From: Ruegeria arenilitoris
GTDB taxonomy: Bacteria; Pseudomonadota; Alphaproteobacteria; Rhodobacterales; Rhodobacteraceae
Length of the DNA: 64,000 nucleotides
NCBI RefSeq assembly: GCF_013032445.1
Contig: NZ_WQCA01000004.1
Span: 310,001-374,000 of the forward strand
Direction of reading: 5' to 3'
Of this stretch, positions 8,615 to 17,041 are shown piece by piece. Numbering within the stretch: the first letter of the stretch is position 1; the number at the start of each line of letters is the position of its first letter. Under the pieces are notes generated by a model, which was not told where the DNA came from, did no database searches, and saw only the letters and a list, made by a program, of their open reading frames with translations. The translations under genes were made by a program, and so were the position numbers.

Positions 8615-9660
8615 GCCTGACTGTCCTGAATAGCGCGGATCAGACCGGCCCTGTTGATCACGCCCACTGTCTTGCCATCCTGTGTGACCGCAACGACGCC
8701 GTGACCGTCCACGCAGAGGTTCATCAGATCGGACAGATCCATATCCGGGTGCGCCTCTTTTGCGTCATCGGGGACTTCGCCGTGATGCGCCTCGAATTCA
8801 TCCACCGGCTTCATCACCGCATGGGCGAAGATCATGTTAAGTTTGGAAATACCGGCAACAAAATCAGCGACATAATCATCGGCGGGATTCAGAATGATCT
8901 CTTCCGGAGTACCGATCTGCACGATGCGCCCGTCCTTCATGATCGCAATCCGATGGCCGATACGGATTGCCTCATCCAAGTCATGAGTAATGAACATCGT
9001 GGTCTTGTTCAGCTTGTGACTCAGGTCCATGAACTGATCCTGCAACTGTTTGCGGATCAGCGGATCAAGGGCCGAGAACGGCTCGTCCATCAGCAGGATT
9101 TCAGGGTCAGCGGCGATGGCGCGGGCAAGGCCCACGCGCTGTTGCATCCCGCCCGACAGCTCATGTGCGTACTTATCTTCCCAGCCGTTCAGTTCCACCA
9201 GTTCCAGAACCCGATCAGCCTCTTCCCAACGTCGGGCTTTGCCGGTTCCGCGTATTTCCAGCGGCATCGCAACATTGTCGCGGACAGTGCGGTGGGGCAT
9301 CAGACCGAAATTCTGAAACACCATGGCGACGCGGCGGTTACGCAGGTCACGCAGGCCCTCGTCATTCAGGCCCATCACATCATCGCCGTCCAGATAGATA
9401 TGGCCGTCCGTCGGCTCCAACAGGCGATTCACATGACGTACGAGGGTTGATTTGCCCGAGCCCGACAGGCCCATGACGCAGAACAGCTCACCCCGTTCAA
9501 TCTCGAAACTGGCATCGGCCACACCGACAACGCAGTTGAACCGGTCCAGCACTTCGGCCTTGCTCAACCCCTCACTGTGTATGGCGTTCAAAGCCTCCTG
9601 CGAGCGCGCGCCGAATACTTTCCACACGCCTTTTGCGTCAATTGCGATATCCGCTGTCAT
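8611..9660 (-). CDS. TMAO/betaine-type ABC transporter ATP-binding protein
   Basis: A 349-residue cytoplasmic ABC ATPase of the ProV/OpuAA type. Walker A GLSGSGKST is at 64-72, the signature LSGGMQQR near 165, Walker B ILLMDEP near 190, and the switch histidine in ITHDLDEA near 225. The C-terminal 80 residues after YVADFVAG resemble the CBS-like regulatory tail of osmolyte importers, which can gate transport by ionic strength. The N-terminal segment (20-45) is the extended helical region typical of ProV. It sits between the binding-protein and permease genes. Assigned to TMAO by operon context; sequence alone would only say quaternary amine / proline betaine type. Confidence 0.88.
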   Translation of the reverse strand: MTADIAIDAKGVWKVFGARSQEALNAIHSEGLSKAEVLDRFNCVVGVADASFEIERGELFCVMGLSGSGKSTLVRHVNRLLEPTDGHIYLDGDDVMGLNDEGLRDLRNRRVAMVFQNFGLMPHRTVRDNVAMPLEIRGTGKARRWEEADRVLELVELNGWEDKYAHELSGGMQQRVGLARAIAADPEILLMDEPFSALDPLIRKQLQDQFMDLSHKLNKTTMFITHDLDEAIRIGHRIAIMKDGRIVQIGTPEEIILNPADDYVADFVAGISKLNMIFAHAVMKPVDEFEAHHGEVPDDAKEAHPDMDLSDLMNLCVDGHGVVAVTQDGKTVGVINRAGLIRAIQDSQA

Positions 9661-9721
9661 ACTGGCCCCGCCGCTGTTGAGTGTGTCTGGCTGCGCCCCC
9701 GGCCCCGAGGGCGCGCTGGTG

Positions 9722-10690
9722 TCAGTTGGTGGTCAGACCAAGCCAACCATCCACGGTCTCTCCGTTGGCGGCGATCCATTCGGCCACGACCTCATCTGTG
9801 TCGCGCCCCTTGACCACGACCTCATAGGTCAGGCCGCTCAACTGCCCCGCGTCCATGTTGATATTGGCAAGGAAAGAGGCCGCCGCCGGGTTGCGCTGTT
9901 CCAGCGACTTGGAGTGCGCCACGGTGACGGTTTTAACTGGCTCGCCGGTACTGACATGCGATTTGTTGTACCAATCGGCATCCTGATCGGGCTGCACCAT
10001 CTTGTAGGTGGCCGCGTCATGCTCGGGCTCTTCCAGAATGGTCACGTCATATAACGCATGGACGTAATGCGGCGCATAGCAGTAGAAGGCCGCGCCTTTT
10101 TGCTGGTCGATCTGATCCTTCAGCCGCGAATAGAACACGGTTTCATCTTCGGTGGTCGGCGTCAGGAAGGTCTCGATCCCATAGTCGCGCACGCGCACCT
10201 TGAACGTGTTGGTCGAGGCCCAGCCCGAGGCCCCAACCCAGACCTCGCCCATGCCATCGCCATCGGAATCGAACAACTCCTGCGCCATGGGCGTGGCCAA
10301 ATCGTAGATGGACTTGATGTTGTGATCCTCGACCATGTAGTTCGGCACACAGATCCCGGCGCGACCCTCATAGCTGCCAGAGGACAAAGCAACGGTGCCC
10401 TTTTGATCGACATACTCGTCGGTGAAGGAGGATTGGTTCGGCAGCCAGACATCTGGATGCACATCAATATCCCCACGCCCGCCATCCATGGCGGCAAAGA
10501 TCACCGCATTGGCACCGGGGGCATAGCCGACCTCGCCGCCCAAGCGGGTTTCGATTACCTGACCAATCACCCGGCTCATGATCTTAGCGCCGGGCCAGCT
10601 GGGCTCACCGACCATGACTTTATCCTGGGCCATCGCCCCCGTCGCGCCCAGAGCCAACGCCAGAGTTGCAGTAAGTGTAAGCTTCTTCAT
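9722..10690 (-). CDS. tmoX: TMAO-binding periplasmic protein (TmoX-like)
   Basis: A 322-residue periplasmic binding protein of the ProX/OpuAC family. Residues 1-22 are a signal peptide ending AMAQ. Tryptophans at about 32, 82, 151 and 157 are candidates for the aromatic cage that holds a quaternary ammonium or N-oxide. Residues 141-149 (DSDGDGMGE) form an EF-hand-like calcium loop; a bound calcium ion is a known trait of TmoX and is unusual in betaine-binding relatives. GGGAGA is well placed before the ATG at 10690, with a TTG two codons upstream rejected. It lies 34 bases downstream of the demethylase gene, so importer and enzyme should be co-transcribed. TMAO is preferred over glycine betaine as ligand because of this neighbour and the calcium loop. 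Confidence 0.8.
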   Translation of the reverse strand: MKKLTLTATLALALGATGAMAQDKVMVGEPSWPGAKIMSRVIGQVIETRLGGEVGYAPGANAVIFAAMDGGRGDIDVHPDVWLPNQSSFTDEYVDQKGTVALSSGSYEGRAGICVPNYMVEDHNIKSIYDLATPMAQELFDSDGDGMGEVWVGASGWASTNTFKVRVRDYGIETFLTPTTEDETVFYSRLKDQIDQQKGAAFYCYAPHYVHALYDVTILEEPEHDAATYKMVQPDQDADWYNKSHVSTGEPVKTVTVAHSKSLEQRNPAAASFLANINMDAGQLSGLTYEVVVKGRDTDEVVAEWIAANGETVDGWLGLTTN

Positions 10691-10724
10691 TTTCAATCTC
10701 CCGTTGGGTTGAAGTTCAAGCGCG

Positions 10725-13040
10725 TCAGGCGCGCGCCCGCTTGCGTTGCGGGTCTATGAATGGAATGTCTGTGACGGTGGCCCCCAGCCGCTTCATCCGC
10801 CCGTCGAGTTGGCCAATCTCAAGCCGGGTGCGGTTCTCCGCGTGTTCGACCGACAGCCGCGCCATGGCGATTGCGTGTTCCAGCATGGGCGATCGGGTGG
10901 CCGAAGTGACCACACCCACCTGCCGTTCGCCCGCAAAGACCGGGGCATCATGGGCAGGGACATCGTCACAACCGATCAGCAGCCCTTTGAGCACCCGGCG
11001 CGGTTCGCGTGCGTTGCGCTCCAGCGCAGCTTTGCCGGTGAAATCAGATTTCGTCAGATCGACGGCAAAGCCAAGCCCGGCCTCAAAGGCATCCACACCC
11101 GGCGCGAATTCCGCGTTAGCTGCAGCCAGCCCGGCTTCGATCCGGATGATGTCCAGCGCCGCCGAGCCCATCGGGGTGATCCCGAACTCTTCACCCGCCG
11201 CCATCACCGCATCCCAGATCGCGACAGCATCGGATTTGGAGCAAAAAACCTCATACCCCAGCTCGCCGGTATAGCCGGAGCGCGACAACATGAACGGCGT
11301 GCCCTCGCGGTCGTTCAACCGCGCGATAGTGACGCCAAACCATTTCAAATGGTCCAAGGCAGGTACATGCGGCTGGGTAAAGGCGATTTTAAGCAACAGG
11401 TCGCGCGATTTCGGCCCCTGAATTGCAAGGTTCGGCATCGCCCCCTGCAACGTATGGACACGCACCTGCAGACCGCGCTCCTCAGCCAGTGTCTGCAAAG
11501 CACGCCCGCTTTCTTCGGACCCGCAGCACCAGCGGAATATCTCGGGCGCGAGCCGGAACAAGGTGCCATCGTCGATGACCGAACCGCTCTCGTCACACAT
11601 TAGCGAATAAGATCCGCGCCATACCGGCAGTTTCGCTACGTTGCGCGTGGTGGCCAGCTGCATCAGAGCCTCGGCATCCGGACCGACGATATCGAATTTA
11701 CGCAGACCGCTCATGTCCTGCACGGTCACCGCCTGACGACAGGCCCAGTATTCGCCCAACGTGCCATGGGCAGGATAGCTGACCGGTGCCCACAGATCGC
11801 GCGCAGGGGCGAAATGCTGGGTCAGCGGGGCCAAACGGTCATGAAACGCAGACTCCTGACTGATCGACATGGGGGCGTCTTCCTTTTCGCGATAGGCCAC
11901 CGCGCGGCGGATCGGTGTTTCAGGGCGATAGATGCGCACATGCACATCCGTCGGGTTCCAGCCATTGATCGGATCGATGTCATCGGGACAGGCGGTCGAG
12001 ACGCAGACCAGATCCTCAAGCGCACGCATTGCGACATAGTCTCCGGGGCGCGAGTGGGATTCCTCGGTCAGGATGTGATGGGTTGTCGGATCGATCCACG
12101 TGTTCCAGAAGAAGTTAATCGCAGGCCATGCCGCCCGCCGTGTCACCCCATAGGGGTCCAGCGCGTTCGACATGTTGTCTGAGCAATTCAGATGGCCGGG
12201 AAAGCCCCGATCCTCGTATCCGCGTGCGGTGCACGCCAGACCAAATGTGTCATGCCGCCCGCAAGTATCCTGCACAACGTTCAGCAGAGGCCGCATCTCA
12301 CGGTCGAAGAACTTGTCCAGCAATCCGGGGCCGGGATAGGCGCGGCGCACCATCGACCGGGTCGCGGTCGAGTCGATCATCCACTCTTGGTCTTGATCCA
12401 AACCGTCGGACCGCAGCGCCATGAAGTCGGAACATTGCTGTCCTTCGACATCAATGATCTGAACGAATTCCCCCGCCTTCAGCTCATAGGCGATGGCGCT
12501 GCCCCGCGGCACGGTGAATTCCTCCCGCGTGTCACCAAGCAAAGGAGGAAGATGCGGACTGTCCGTCGTTGCAGGTTTATGCCGGATGGTGATGCAGCCG
12601 GTATTTCCGCCCTTGATCAATCCCGCAACCGATACAGGCCGAATTGCCCAGACGGTTACCTTTTGGTCCGCACGCAGGATTAGCGGCTCAGTGGTCTGAC
12701 TTAACCGATGACCGGAAACCGGCAGCGCCCCGCCCTGCGCCTCGAACCAGCCGAGGAATCGAGCGCTGTCAAATTCGGCGCAGTCGATCTGTGTGTTTGC
12801 CGCCAACCCCAGAGCTTTTGGCTTGACCTGCCCGTCCTCGGCGAACACCACGAGGTCCAAAGGCTGCTCCACGCCCTCCAGCGACAGCAAATCCCCCGGC
12901 AACATCGCCAACCTAACCGCCTCACGAGAGGCCACCTTATGGGCCCGCGCACCCGAGGCCTGAGGAAACCCCGGAAACCGGCGGCGGGGGCTGTCAAACC
13001 CGGTATTCGTAAATGCATGTAAGACCGAAGATCCCAGCAT
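10725..13040 (-). CDS. tdm: Trimethylamine N-oxide demethylase (DUF1989-GcvT fusion)
   Basis: A 771-residue cytoplasmic protein. Residues about 150-380 are the DUF1989 / urea-carboxylase-associated domain that holds the zinc site in characterised TMAO demethylase; the conserved cysteines are visible in GQQCSDF, HDTFGLAC, HLNCSDN and STACPDD. Residues about 395-765 are an aminomethyltransferase (GcvT/T-protein) fold that binds tetrahydrofolate, with GYTGELGYEVF. Tdm splits TMAO into dimethylamine and formaldehyde, and the second domain captures the C1 unit on tetrahydrofolate. This domain order is characteristic of Tdm of Ruegeria and Methylocella. The gene is first in the operon with the TMAO-type importer and has two LacI-type operators just upstream. 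The ribosome site before the ATG is weak. A demethylase for another methylated amine remains possible. Confidence 0.82.
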   Translation of the reverse strand: MLGSSVLHAFTNTGFDSPRRRFPGFPQASGARAHKVASREAVRLAMLPGDLLSLEGVEQPLDLVVFAEDGQVKPKALGLAANTQIDCAEFDSARFLGWFEAQGGALPVSGHRLSQTTEPLILRADQKVTVWAIRPVSVAGLIKGGNTGCITIRHKPATTDSPHLPPLLGDTREEFTVPRGSAIAYELKAGEFVQIIDVEGQQCSDFMALRSDGLDQDQEWMIDSTATRSMVRRAYPGPGLLDKFFDREMRPLLNVVQDTCGRHDTFGLACTARGYEDRGFPGHLNCSDNMSNALDPYGVTRRAAWPAINFFWNTWIDPTTHHILTEESHSRPGDYVAMRALEDLVCVSTACPDDIDPINGWNPTDVHVRIYRPETPIRRAVAYREKEDAPMSISQESAFHDRLAPLTQHFAPARDLWAPVSYPAHGTLGEYWACRQAVTVQDMSGLRKFDIVGPDAEALMQLATTRNVAKLPVWRGSYSLMCDESGSVIDDGTLFRLAPEIFRWCCGSEESGRALQTLAEERGLQVRVHTLQGAMPNLAIQGPKSRDLLLKIAFTQPHVPALDHLKWFGVTIARLNDREGTPFMLSRSGYTGELGYEVFCSKSDAVAIWDAVMAAGEEFGITPMGSAALDIIRIEAGLAAANAEFAPGVDAFEAGLGFAVDLTKSDFTGKAALERNAREPRRVLKGLLIGCDDVPAHDAPVFAGERQVGVVTSATRSPMLEHAIAMARLSVEHAENRTRLEIGQLDGRMKRLGATVTDIPFIDPQRKRARA

Positions 13041-13062
13041 GGTGGTGTCAGATTCTCGCTAA

Positions 13063-13076
13063 TGTAACTAGTTACA
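13063..13076. promoter_or_regulatory. LacI-family operator 1 (tdm promoter)
   Basis: TGTAACTAGTTACA is a perfect 14-base palindrome with a central base pair step, the shape of a LacI/GalR-family operator. It lies 23 bases before the demethylase start and between it and the divergent LacI gene. Confidence 0.75.
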
Positions 13077-13084
13077 GAGGTTGC

Positions 13085-13098
13085 TGAAACTAGTTACA
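13085..13098. promoter_or_regulatory. LacI-family operator 2 (tdm promoter)
   Basis: TGAAACTAGTTACA repeats the first operator with one mismatch in the left arm. The two centres are 22 bases apart, two helical turns, so two dimers would sit on the same DNA face. Confidence 0.7.
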
Positions 13099-13145
13099 TA
13101 TGTCAACTCTTTCTTGAGAGATCCCAAAAACGGACACAAAATCTG

Positions 13146-14168
13146 GTGACGCAAAAAGCCCCCGAGCCCAAAAAACGCGCAAATCTCAGAGATGTAGCCA
13201 AAGCCGCCGGCGTATCCGTCGCCACGGTATCCCGGGTCCTGAATGAGCCCGGCGTGGTCAAGAAGGACACGCTGGAAAAGGTTCAGACCGCAATTGCACG
13301 GCTGAAATTCGTTCCCAGCGCCGCCGCGCGGGCAATCAATTCCGGACGGACCCGCTTTGTCGGAGCGTTGGTACCCACTCTGGACAACGCAATTTTTGCC
13401 CGATTCCTCGCCGCCCTCGAACGCACGCTGTCTCAGCACGACCTGTCACTTGTTGTGGCCACAACCGACTCGGACCTGGAAATCGAGGCCGAAAAAGCGA
13501 AAAGCCTGGTGGATATCGGGGCCGAAGGTCTGATTATCACGGGTGCCGCACACAGCGCCGCGCTTCATGATCTGATCGAGCGGACAATGCTGCCGACGAT
13601 CATCACGTCTTTCTACGACACGGAAAACCCGCTGCCGACCATCGGATACGACAACGCGGGCGCGGCGCAACTTGCCTTGCAGCATCTGATCGATCTGGGT
13701 CATCAGCGCATTTCGGTTGTGCATGGCCCGACCCATGACAACGACCGGACCCGCGCGCGTCTGTCAGGCCTGCGCGCCCTGCCCATGGCCTCAGAGCTGA
13801 CGACATTCGAGACAGATTTCAGTCACCAAGGCGGGGCGGACGCTGCCAGACAGATTTGCGCGCTGCCCCAAAAGCCAGACGCCATCCTATGTCTGTCGGA
13901 CGTGGTTGCGCTCGGTGTCCTGTTTGGGCTTCAGGCCGAGGGTGTTTCCGTGCCCGGTGATGTGTCTCTGGTCGGTATCGACGACCTGCCCAGCTCCGCC
14001 GTTGCAGTGCCCCCGATCACAACCGTGCATCTACCCGTGACCCAAATGGGCGAACGTTCTGCAGTCGCACTCGCAGACTGGATCGCGGAACAGAAAAAAC
14101 CTGGCCCGGAACGGCTTGAGGCGCGACTGGTCGAACGGCAATCGGCCATTCGGCGCAATACCGGTTAG
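13146..14168 (+). CDS. LacI-family transcriptional regulator of the TMAO operon
   Basis: A 340-residue LacI/GalR-type repressor. The helix-turn-helix is at about 15-40 (DVAKAAGVSVATVSRVLN) followed by the hinge helix near 60-70 (PSAAARAINSG). Residues about 75-335 are the periplasmic-binding-protein-like effector domain. The start is GTG; no better ATG lies before the helix-turn-helix, and the ribosome site is weak. It diverges from tdm, with two operators in the 105-base intergenic region, so it probably represses tdm and the importer until TMAO or a product binds. Its stop overlaps the stop of the D-lactate dehydrogenase gene by four bases. Confidence 0.9.
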   Translation: MTQKAPEPKKRANLRDVAKAAGVSVATVSRVLNEPGVVKKDTLEKVQTAIARLKFVPSAAARAINSGRTRFVGALVPTLDNAIFARFLAALERTLSQHDLSLVVATTDSDLEIEAEKAKSLVDIGAEGLIITGAAHSAALHDLIERTMLPTIITSFYDTENPLPTIGYDNAGAAQLALQHLIDLGHQRISVVHGPTHDNDRTRARLSGLRALPMASELTTFETDFSHQGGADAARQICALPQKPDAILCLSDVVALGVLFGLQAEGVSVPGDVSLVGIDDLPSSAVAVPPITTVHLPVTQMGERSAVALADWIAEQKKPGPERLEARLVERQSAIRRNTG

Positions 14169-15859
14169 GAGGCGCTGTCCTCGCCGTAATTGCGCGCCTT
14201 GGACATCTTGCCAATGCCGGGGTTGAACGAATTGGTCGGGTCGCAACATTTGTAATGCGCCGCCAGATCGGGCTTGGCCTTGTAAAGGTGCCCAACATTG
14301 TGTTCAGCCGGATATTCGGCGCCGCGCTGATCGAACAATTCCAGCATCGCGGCTTTCAGCTTTTTTGGATCAGCGCCTTTCTTGACCACATAGTCCTGAT
14401 GCATCACATGGCACATAAAGTGGCCGTAATACAGCTTGTGAACTAGTTGGCTCTCAATCTCTGGCGGCAGTTTTTCAAGCCAGTCTTGATCGTTGCGGCG
14501 CAGCGCGACGTCCAGGGCGATGATGTCTTCGACCTCACTCGCGTGGATCGCCATGTAACGCACGGCGGCGCCCGCAGCCGCAAAGCGGTGCAGGCCTGCA
14601 ATCTTGGCCTCGCGCGCGGTGCACTCGAAGAAATCCGCATCGAGGCCCTTCAGGAATTCGGGCAGCCAATCACTGGCCTCGGCGATGCCGTCATCCTTCA
14701 TTTTGAGAATCAGGTGATGTTCATAGCGGTCACGGAAGTCCACCATCCGTTTCGGCAAAACCCGCGGCCAGATCGAAACCGCCGCCTGCATGAAACGGTC
14801 GGTGAAGTTGCGCAGGAACGGAATGCGCCGAAGCCGCGCATCGACTGCACCTTTCATGGCAAAGAACATCGGCAGCCGGTCGGTGCCCAGCTTGTCGATC
14901 ATAACAACCGTGTCTTTGCCATAGCGCGCCGTGATGTCGAACACCTCGCGCTGCATGTATTCGGCCGAAACCGGCAGGGAGTTGAACTCGGACAGGATAT
15001 GACGGCGCAAGGCGGCCAGATCATCCGGGCTGTTGCTGCCAATATAGAAAACCTTTTCGGCTGCGTTCTTTGGAAAAGTATCCAGACGCACGGCGAACAC
15101 AGCCATCTTGCCCGCCGACCCGGCGGATTCGAACAGCTTGGCCTTGTCCGCATTGAACCGCGCAGGCGTTTCGGCATCCACGTCCCGCACGATCTGCGCA
15201 TAATCGCTGGCCGAGGCGCGCTTGTTCGTTGCTCCCGGATTACGGTCGAACTTCCCGGCATCCAGACTGGTCAGAATCTCTTCGGGCGTGTTGCCCAGAT
15301 CGATGCCCAGATGGTTGACCAGCTCCAGTTCACCTGCCTCGGTGATCTGCGCGTAAACCGACAGTTCGGTAAAGACCGGTCCGCGCTCAACCAGCGATCC
15401 GCCCGAGTTGTTGCACACGCCGCCTACAATCGAGGCGCCGATGCACGAAGACCCGATCACCGAATGCGGCTCGCGTCCCAGAGGGGCCAACAGTTTTTCC
15501 AACGCAAACAGCGTGGCACCAGGAAAGCTGACGATCTGCTCGCCATTGTTCAGCGGCACCAGAGTGTCCATCCGCCGCGTATTGATCAGCACCACGTCGC
15601 GGTCATAGCTGCCCGATGGCGTCGAGCCTTCGGTCAGACCGGTATTGGCCGCCTGCATGATGACGATCTTGTCGGCGGCCACACAGGCCTGCAGCACTTT
15701 CCACTGTTCCAGCAGGGAACCGGGCTGGAGGACACATAACGCCTCGCCCTCGCCCGAGCGAAACCCGCGACGAAACCGCTCTGTCGCGCGTTCGCCGGTC
15801 AGGACGTGGCGCGACCCAACGATGGAACGGAAATGTGTGATCAGTTCATCATTGGTCAT
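14165..15859 (-). CDS. dld: D-lactate dehydrogenase, quinone-dependent, membrane-associated
   Basis: A 564-residue FAD enzyme that oxidises D-lactate to pyruvate and passes electrons to the quinone pool at the inner membrane. The FAD-binding PCMH domain is N-terminal (about 20-255) with GLTEGSTPSGSYDRDVV near 75-91 and GSSCIGASIVGG near 135. The C-terminal region resembles the membrane-binding D-LDH domain (HHLILKMKDDG, then the MCHVMHQDY segment). Length matches E. coli Dld (571). The ATG at 15859 has GAGGG six bases upstream; an ATG four codons earlier is less likely. The last gene of the lactate operon, 18 bases after lldD. Confidence 0.9.
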   Translation of the reverse strand: MTNDELITHFRSIVGSRHVLTGERATERFRRGFRSGEGEALCVLQPGSLLEQWKVLQACVAADKIVIMQAANTGLTEGSTPSGSYDRDVVLINTRRMDTLVPLNNGEQIVSFPGATLFALEKLLAPLGREPHSVIGSSCIGASIVGGVCNNSGGSLVERGPVFTELSVYAQITEAGELELVNHLGIDLGNTPEEILTSLDAGKFDRNPGATNKRASASDYAQIVRDVDAETPARFNADKAKLFESAGSAGKMAVFAVRLDTFPKNAAEKVFYIGSNSPDDLAALRRHILSEFNSLPVSAEYMQREVFDITARYGKDTVVMIDKLGTDRLPMFFAMKGAVDARLRRIPFLRNFTDRFMQAAVSIWPRVLPKRMVDFRDRYEHHLILKMKDDGIAEASDWLPEFLKGLDADFFECTAREAKIAGLHRFAAAGAAVRYMAIHASEVEDIIALDVALRRNDQDWLEKLPPEIESQLVHKLYYGHFMCHVMHQDYVVKKGADPKKLKAAMLELFDQRGAEYPAEHNVGHLYKAKPDLAAHYKCCDPTNSFNPGIGKMSKARNYGEDSAS

Positions 15860-15877
15860 GGTAGCCCTCATAGCGGT

Positions 15878-17029
15878 TCAAGTAGTGCGGAAGCGGATAT
15901 TCTCGCGGCTCAGTTGGTCAACGCTGGTGACACCCATCAGTTTCATGTCGCGCTCGATCTCTGCCCTCATCAAGCCCAGAGCACGTTCGACACCCGCCTG
16001 CCCTGCGGCGGCCAGTGGATACAGATAGTGCCGACCGACACCCACCGCCTTGGCGCCCAGCGACAGGGCTTTCAGTACATGGGTGCCGCGCTGGATGCCG
16101 CTGTCCATCATCACGTCCAGCTTGTCGCCGACCGCGTCCACGATCTCGGACAGTTGGTCGAAAGGCGTGCGCGAACCGTCCAGCTGACGACCCCCGTGGT
16201 TCGACAGGATGATGCCGGTGCAGCCGATTTCGGCCGCGCGTTTGGCATCCTCGACAGTCATGATGCCTTTGAGGCAGAACTGACCATCCCAGTCGCGCAC
16301 CATCTGCGCCACGTCATCCCAGTTCATCGACGGGTCAAGCATTTCGGTGAAGTAACCACCAATCGAGCTTGCACCACCACCCATATCCACATGCTCATCC
16401 AGTTGCGGCAGGCGGAATTTCTCGTGTGTGACATAGTTGATGCCCCACATCGGCTTGATTGCGAACTGGATCATGCCGCCCAGCGTCAGGCGGAACGGGA
16501 TCGAGAAGCCGGTGCGCAGATCTCGCTCGCGGTTGCCGCCGGTGATGCTGTCGACGGTCAGCATCATCACCTCGACGCCCGCCTCTTTGGCGCGCTGCAT
16601 CATGGCCGAGTTCAGACCACGGTCCTTGTGGAAATAGAACTGATAAACCTGCGGGTTCTTGTGTTTCTTCCGCAGCTCTTCCAGCGACACGGTGCCCAGC
16701 GAGGACACGCCGAACATGGTGCCGTATTTCTCGGCCGCCGCCGCAACAGCGCGTTCTCCCTGATGGTGGAACAGGCGCTGCAAGGCGGTGGGCGAGCAAT
16801 AGATCGGCATATCCAGCTTTTGCCCCATCACGGTGACGGACATGTCCACATCCTTCACCCCGCGCAGGACCGAGGGCAGCAGATCGCAGCGGTCGAACGC
16901 GTTGGTGTTTTCCCGATACGTCACCTCATCATCGGCTCCACCGTCGATGTAGTTGAAGATCGGCCCCGGCAGCCGCTGTTTGGCCAGCCGCCGGAAGTCG
17001 TGGAAGTTGTGACATTGGTTCAAACGCAT
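15878..17029 (-). CDS. lldD: L-lactate dehydrogenase, FMN-dependent
   Basis: A 383-residue FMN enzyme of the alpha-hydroxy-acid dehydrogenase family, converting L-lactate to pyruvate with quinone as acceptor. The catalytic histidine is in SNHGGRQLDG near 250-260, followed by the FMN phosphate segment DSGIQRGTHVLKAL and GVGRHYLYPLA. N-terminal residues CHNFHDFRRLAKQRLPGPIFNYIDGGADDE are the typical TIM-barrel entry. GAGGAG precedes a GTG and an ATG one codon apart; ATG 17029 is chosen. It sits 12 bases after the TRAP permease and before dld, so both lactate isomers are used from one transcript. Confidence 0.92.
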   Translation of the reverse strand: MRLNQCHNFHDFRRLAKQRLPGPIFNYIDGGADDEVTYRENTNAFDRCDLLPSVLRGVKDVDMSVTVMGQKLDMPIYCSPTALQRLFHHQGERAVAAAAEKYGTMFGVSSLGTVSLEELRKKHKNPQVYQFYFHKDRGLNSAMMQRAKEAGVEVMMLTVDSITGGNRERDLRTGFSIPFRLTLGGMIQFAIKPMWGINYVTHEKFRLPQLDEHVDMGGGASSIGGYFTEMLDPSMNWDDVAQMVRDWDGQFCLKGIMTVEDAKRAAEIGCTGIILSNHGGRQLDGSRTPFDQLSEIVDAVGDKLDVMMDSGIQRGTHVLKALSLGAKAVGVGRHYLYPLAAAGQAGVERALGLMRAEIERDMKLMGVTSVDQLSRENIRFRTT

Positions 17030-17041
17030 CACGAAAGCTCC

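Noticed and set aside
14447..15739. Long plus-strand open frame opposite the D-lactate dehydrogenase gene
   Set aside because: Antisense shadow of a conserved FAD enzyme with high GC third positions; residues are His/Gln/Arg-rich and match no family.
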